Shown here piece by piece: positions 6,993-7,642 of a stretch of 7,642 bases of DNA (position 1 is the first letter of the stretch; each line of letters begins with the position of its first letter). The DNA comes from Cytophagales bacterium (lineage in GTDB: Bacteria; Bacteroidota; Bacteroidia; Cytophagales; Spirosomataceae), in NCBI GenBank assembly GCA_028868395.1, contig JAGWUO010000045.1:1-7642 (forward strand). The letters run 5' to 3'. The notes under the pieces were generated by a model that saw only the letters and a program-made list of their open reading frames with translations, searched no databases and had not been told where the DNA came from. The position numbers and the translations under genes are program-made.

Positions 6993-7642
6993 AACGGATG
7001 ACAGATAATTGGACTGAGGCTAGAATGGGCTAAGTAGTCAGAATAGGCCATTCCGATTCCCCAAGCTCCCCTAAAGAGTAGAATTCCCGCCACTAACCAA
7101 CCTAAGTAATGAAAGATGGGCTGTTTCTTTAATTTGGAAGATCCCCAAAGATATAGCTGAAGCGCTGGTAAAGTCGCCATTCCTAAAACGACCATACTAA
7201 AAGCTCCTAAAATAGGTGTTGGTTGAATCAAAGCCACACTTAAACCTGCGACTACTAATCCACAAGGCAATAATCCATTGGCCATTCCTAAAACAAAATA
7301 GCCCATTGGTCCCATTTTTGCTCCTATTTTCTGTAATCTCTTTCCGATAGATTGATGTAAAAAGGCGAGTGGCCCCTCTCCTATGTTTTGGCTTAGAATA
7401 AGCAAAATCAATACTCCTGCTAACAGATAGTAGTAGGTCCAAATGGAGGGGAATAACCAAATAGAACCGATGACTGCCACGAAATAGCCAAGTATTCCAT
7501 ACATGACTATTCTCCCCAAAGGATACAAAAACAGTCTAAAGGGCGAATTACCTCTCGCATTAATTTGAGCCACGATGGGACCACACATCGCGAAGCAATG
7601 CCAGCTACCAGCTAAACCAATCAGAAAGGTGTAATACCAAGT
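6986..7642 (-). CDS. TauE/SafE-like membrane protein, cbb3-oxidase-associated type (partial, 5' end off right edge)
   Basis: This is a polytopic inner-membrane protein of the family annotated 'sulfite exporter TauE/SafE', related to DsbD/CcdA-like transmembrane proteins and probably involved in metal (copper) or redox supply for cytochrome oxidase assembly. The first ATG in the frame (7588) is not the start: 18 more open codons run to the edge and complete the family motif GSWHCFAMCGP (7609-7577), in which the ATG encodes an internal Met. Of 218 visible residues, Cys16 and Cys20 sit in the first membrane segment, LPCG (Cys127) in a central one, and the chain ends Ile-Cys-His-Pro-Phe-Ser. About six hydrophobic segments are visible. 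Only a few N-terminal residues should be missing. In Bacteroidota this gene commonly ends a ccoNOP-ccoG-fixH cluster, which would lie to the right. It is not a classical sulfite exporter by motif. Its stop overlaps the regulator's stop by 4 bases. Confidence 0.85.
   Translation of the reverse strand, partial: TWYYTFLIGLAGSWHCFAMCGPIVAQINARGNSPFRLFLYPLGRIVMYGILGYFVAVIGSIWLFPSIWTYYYLLAGVLILLILSQNIGEGPLAFLHQSIGKRLQKIGAKMGPMGYFVLGMANGLLPCGLVVAGLSVALIQPTPILGAFSMVVLGMATLPALQLYLWGSSKLKKQPIFHYLGWLVAGILLFRGAWGIGMAYSDYLAHSSLSPIICHPFS

Noticed and set aside
6986..7642. True sulfite or taurine exporter assignment from the family name TauE/SafE
   Set aside because: The HCxxMCGP and LPCG cysteine motifs and the probable cco neighbourhood fit the metal/redox-type branch better than organosulfur export.

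Overview
The window looks like chromosomal DNA from a member of the Bacteroidota, most likely Cytophagales-like (low confidence below phylum). The support is an AT-rich composition, starts without Shine-Dalgarno sequences, a TonB-dependent receptor of the Bacteroidota type (carboxypeptidase-regulatory-like domain, then plug, then barrel), a response regulator fused to a Crp/Fnr-type regulator, and a TauE/SafE-like membrane protein of the kind found with cbb3 oxidase genes in this phylum. I see no mobile element, CRISPR array, tRNA or rRNA.

Left half (1-2567): two minus-strand genes form an apparent operon, read right to left. A complete TonB-dependent outer-membrane receptor (2462 to 63) is followed after 8 bases by the first 18 codons of a lipoprotein (54 to 1) cut by the window edge. 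A 105-bp divergent promoter region (2463-2567) separates them from a plus-strand gene and carries an imperfect palindrome.

Middle (2568-4679): a full-length secreted Ntn-hydrolase of the penicillin acylase / N-acyl-homoserine-lactone acylase superfamily, with its catalytic serine and supporting residues in place. The divergent receptor, lipoprotein and acylase could jointly handle an acylated or amide-containing external compound, but the substrate is not readable from sequence.

Right half (4724-7642): a soluble PAS histidine kinase and a REC-Crp fusion regulator, 4 bases apart, form a compact two-component system. The kinase PAS domain carries a FixL-like Arg-His motif inside a histidine-rich patch. 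The regulator has no Fe-S cysteines and a changed cNMP pocket, so sensing probably sits in the kinase. Its stop codon overlaps by 4 bases that of a convergent SafE-like membrane protein that runs off the right edge. In Bacteroidota this last family is usually the distal gene of cbb3 cytochrome oxidase (cco/fix) clusters, so the kinase-regulator pair is a candidate FixL/FixJ/FixK-like controller of microaerobic respiration. That is inference: the oxidase genes would lie outside the window.
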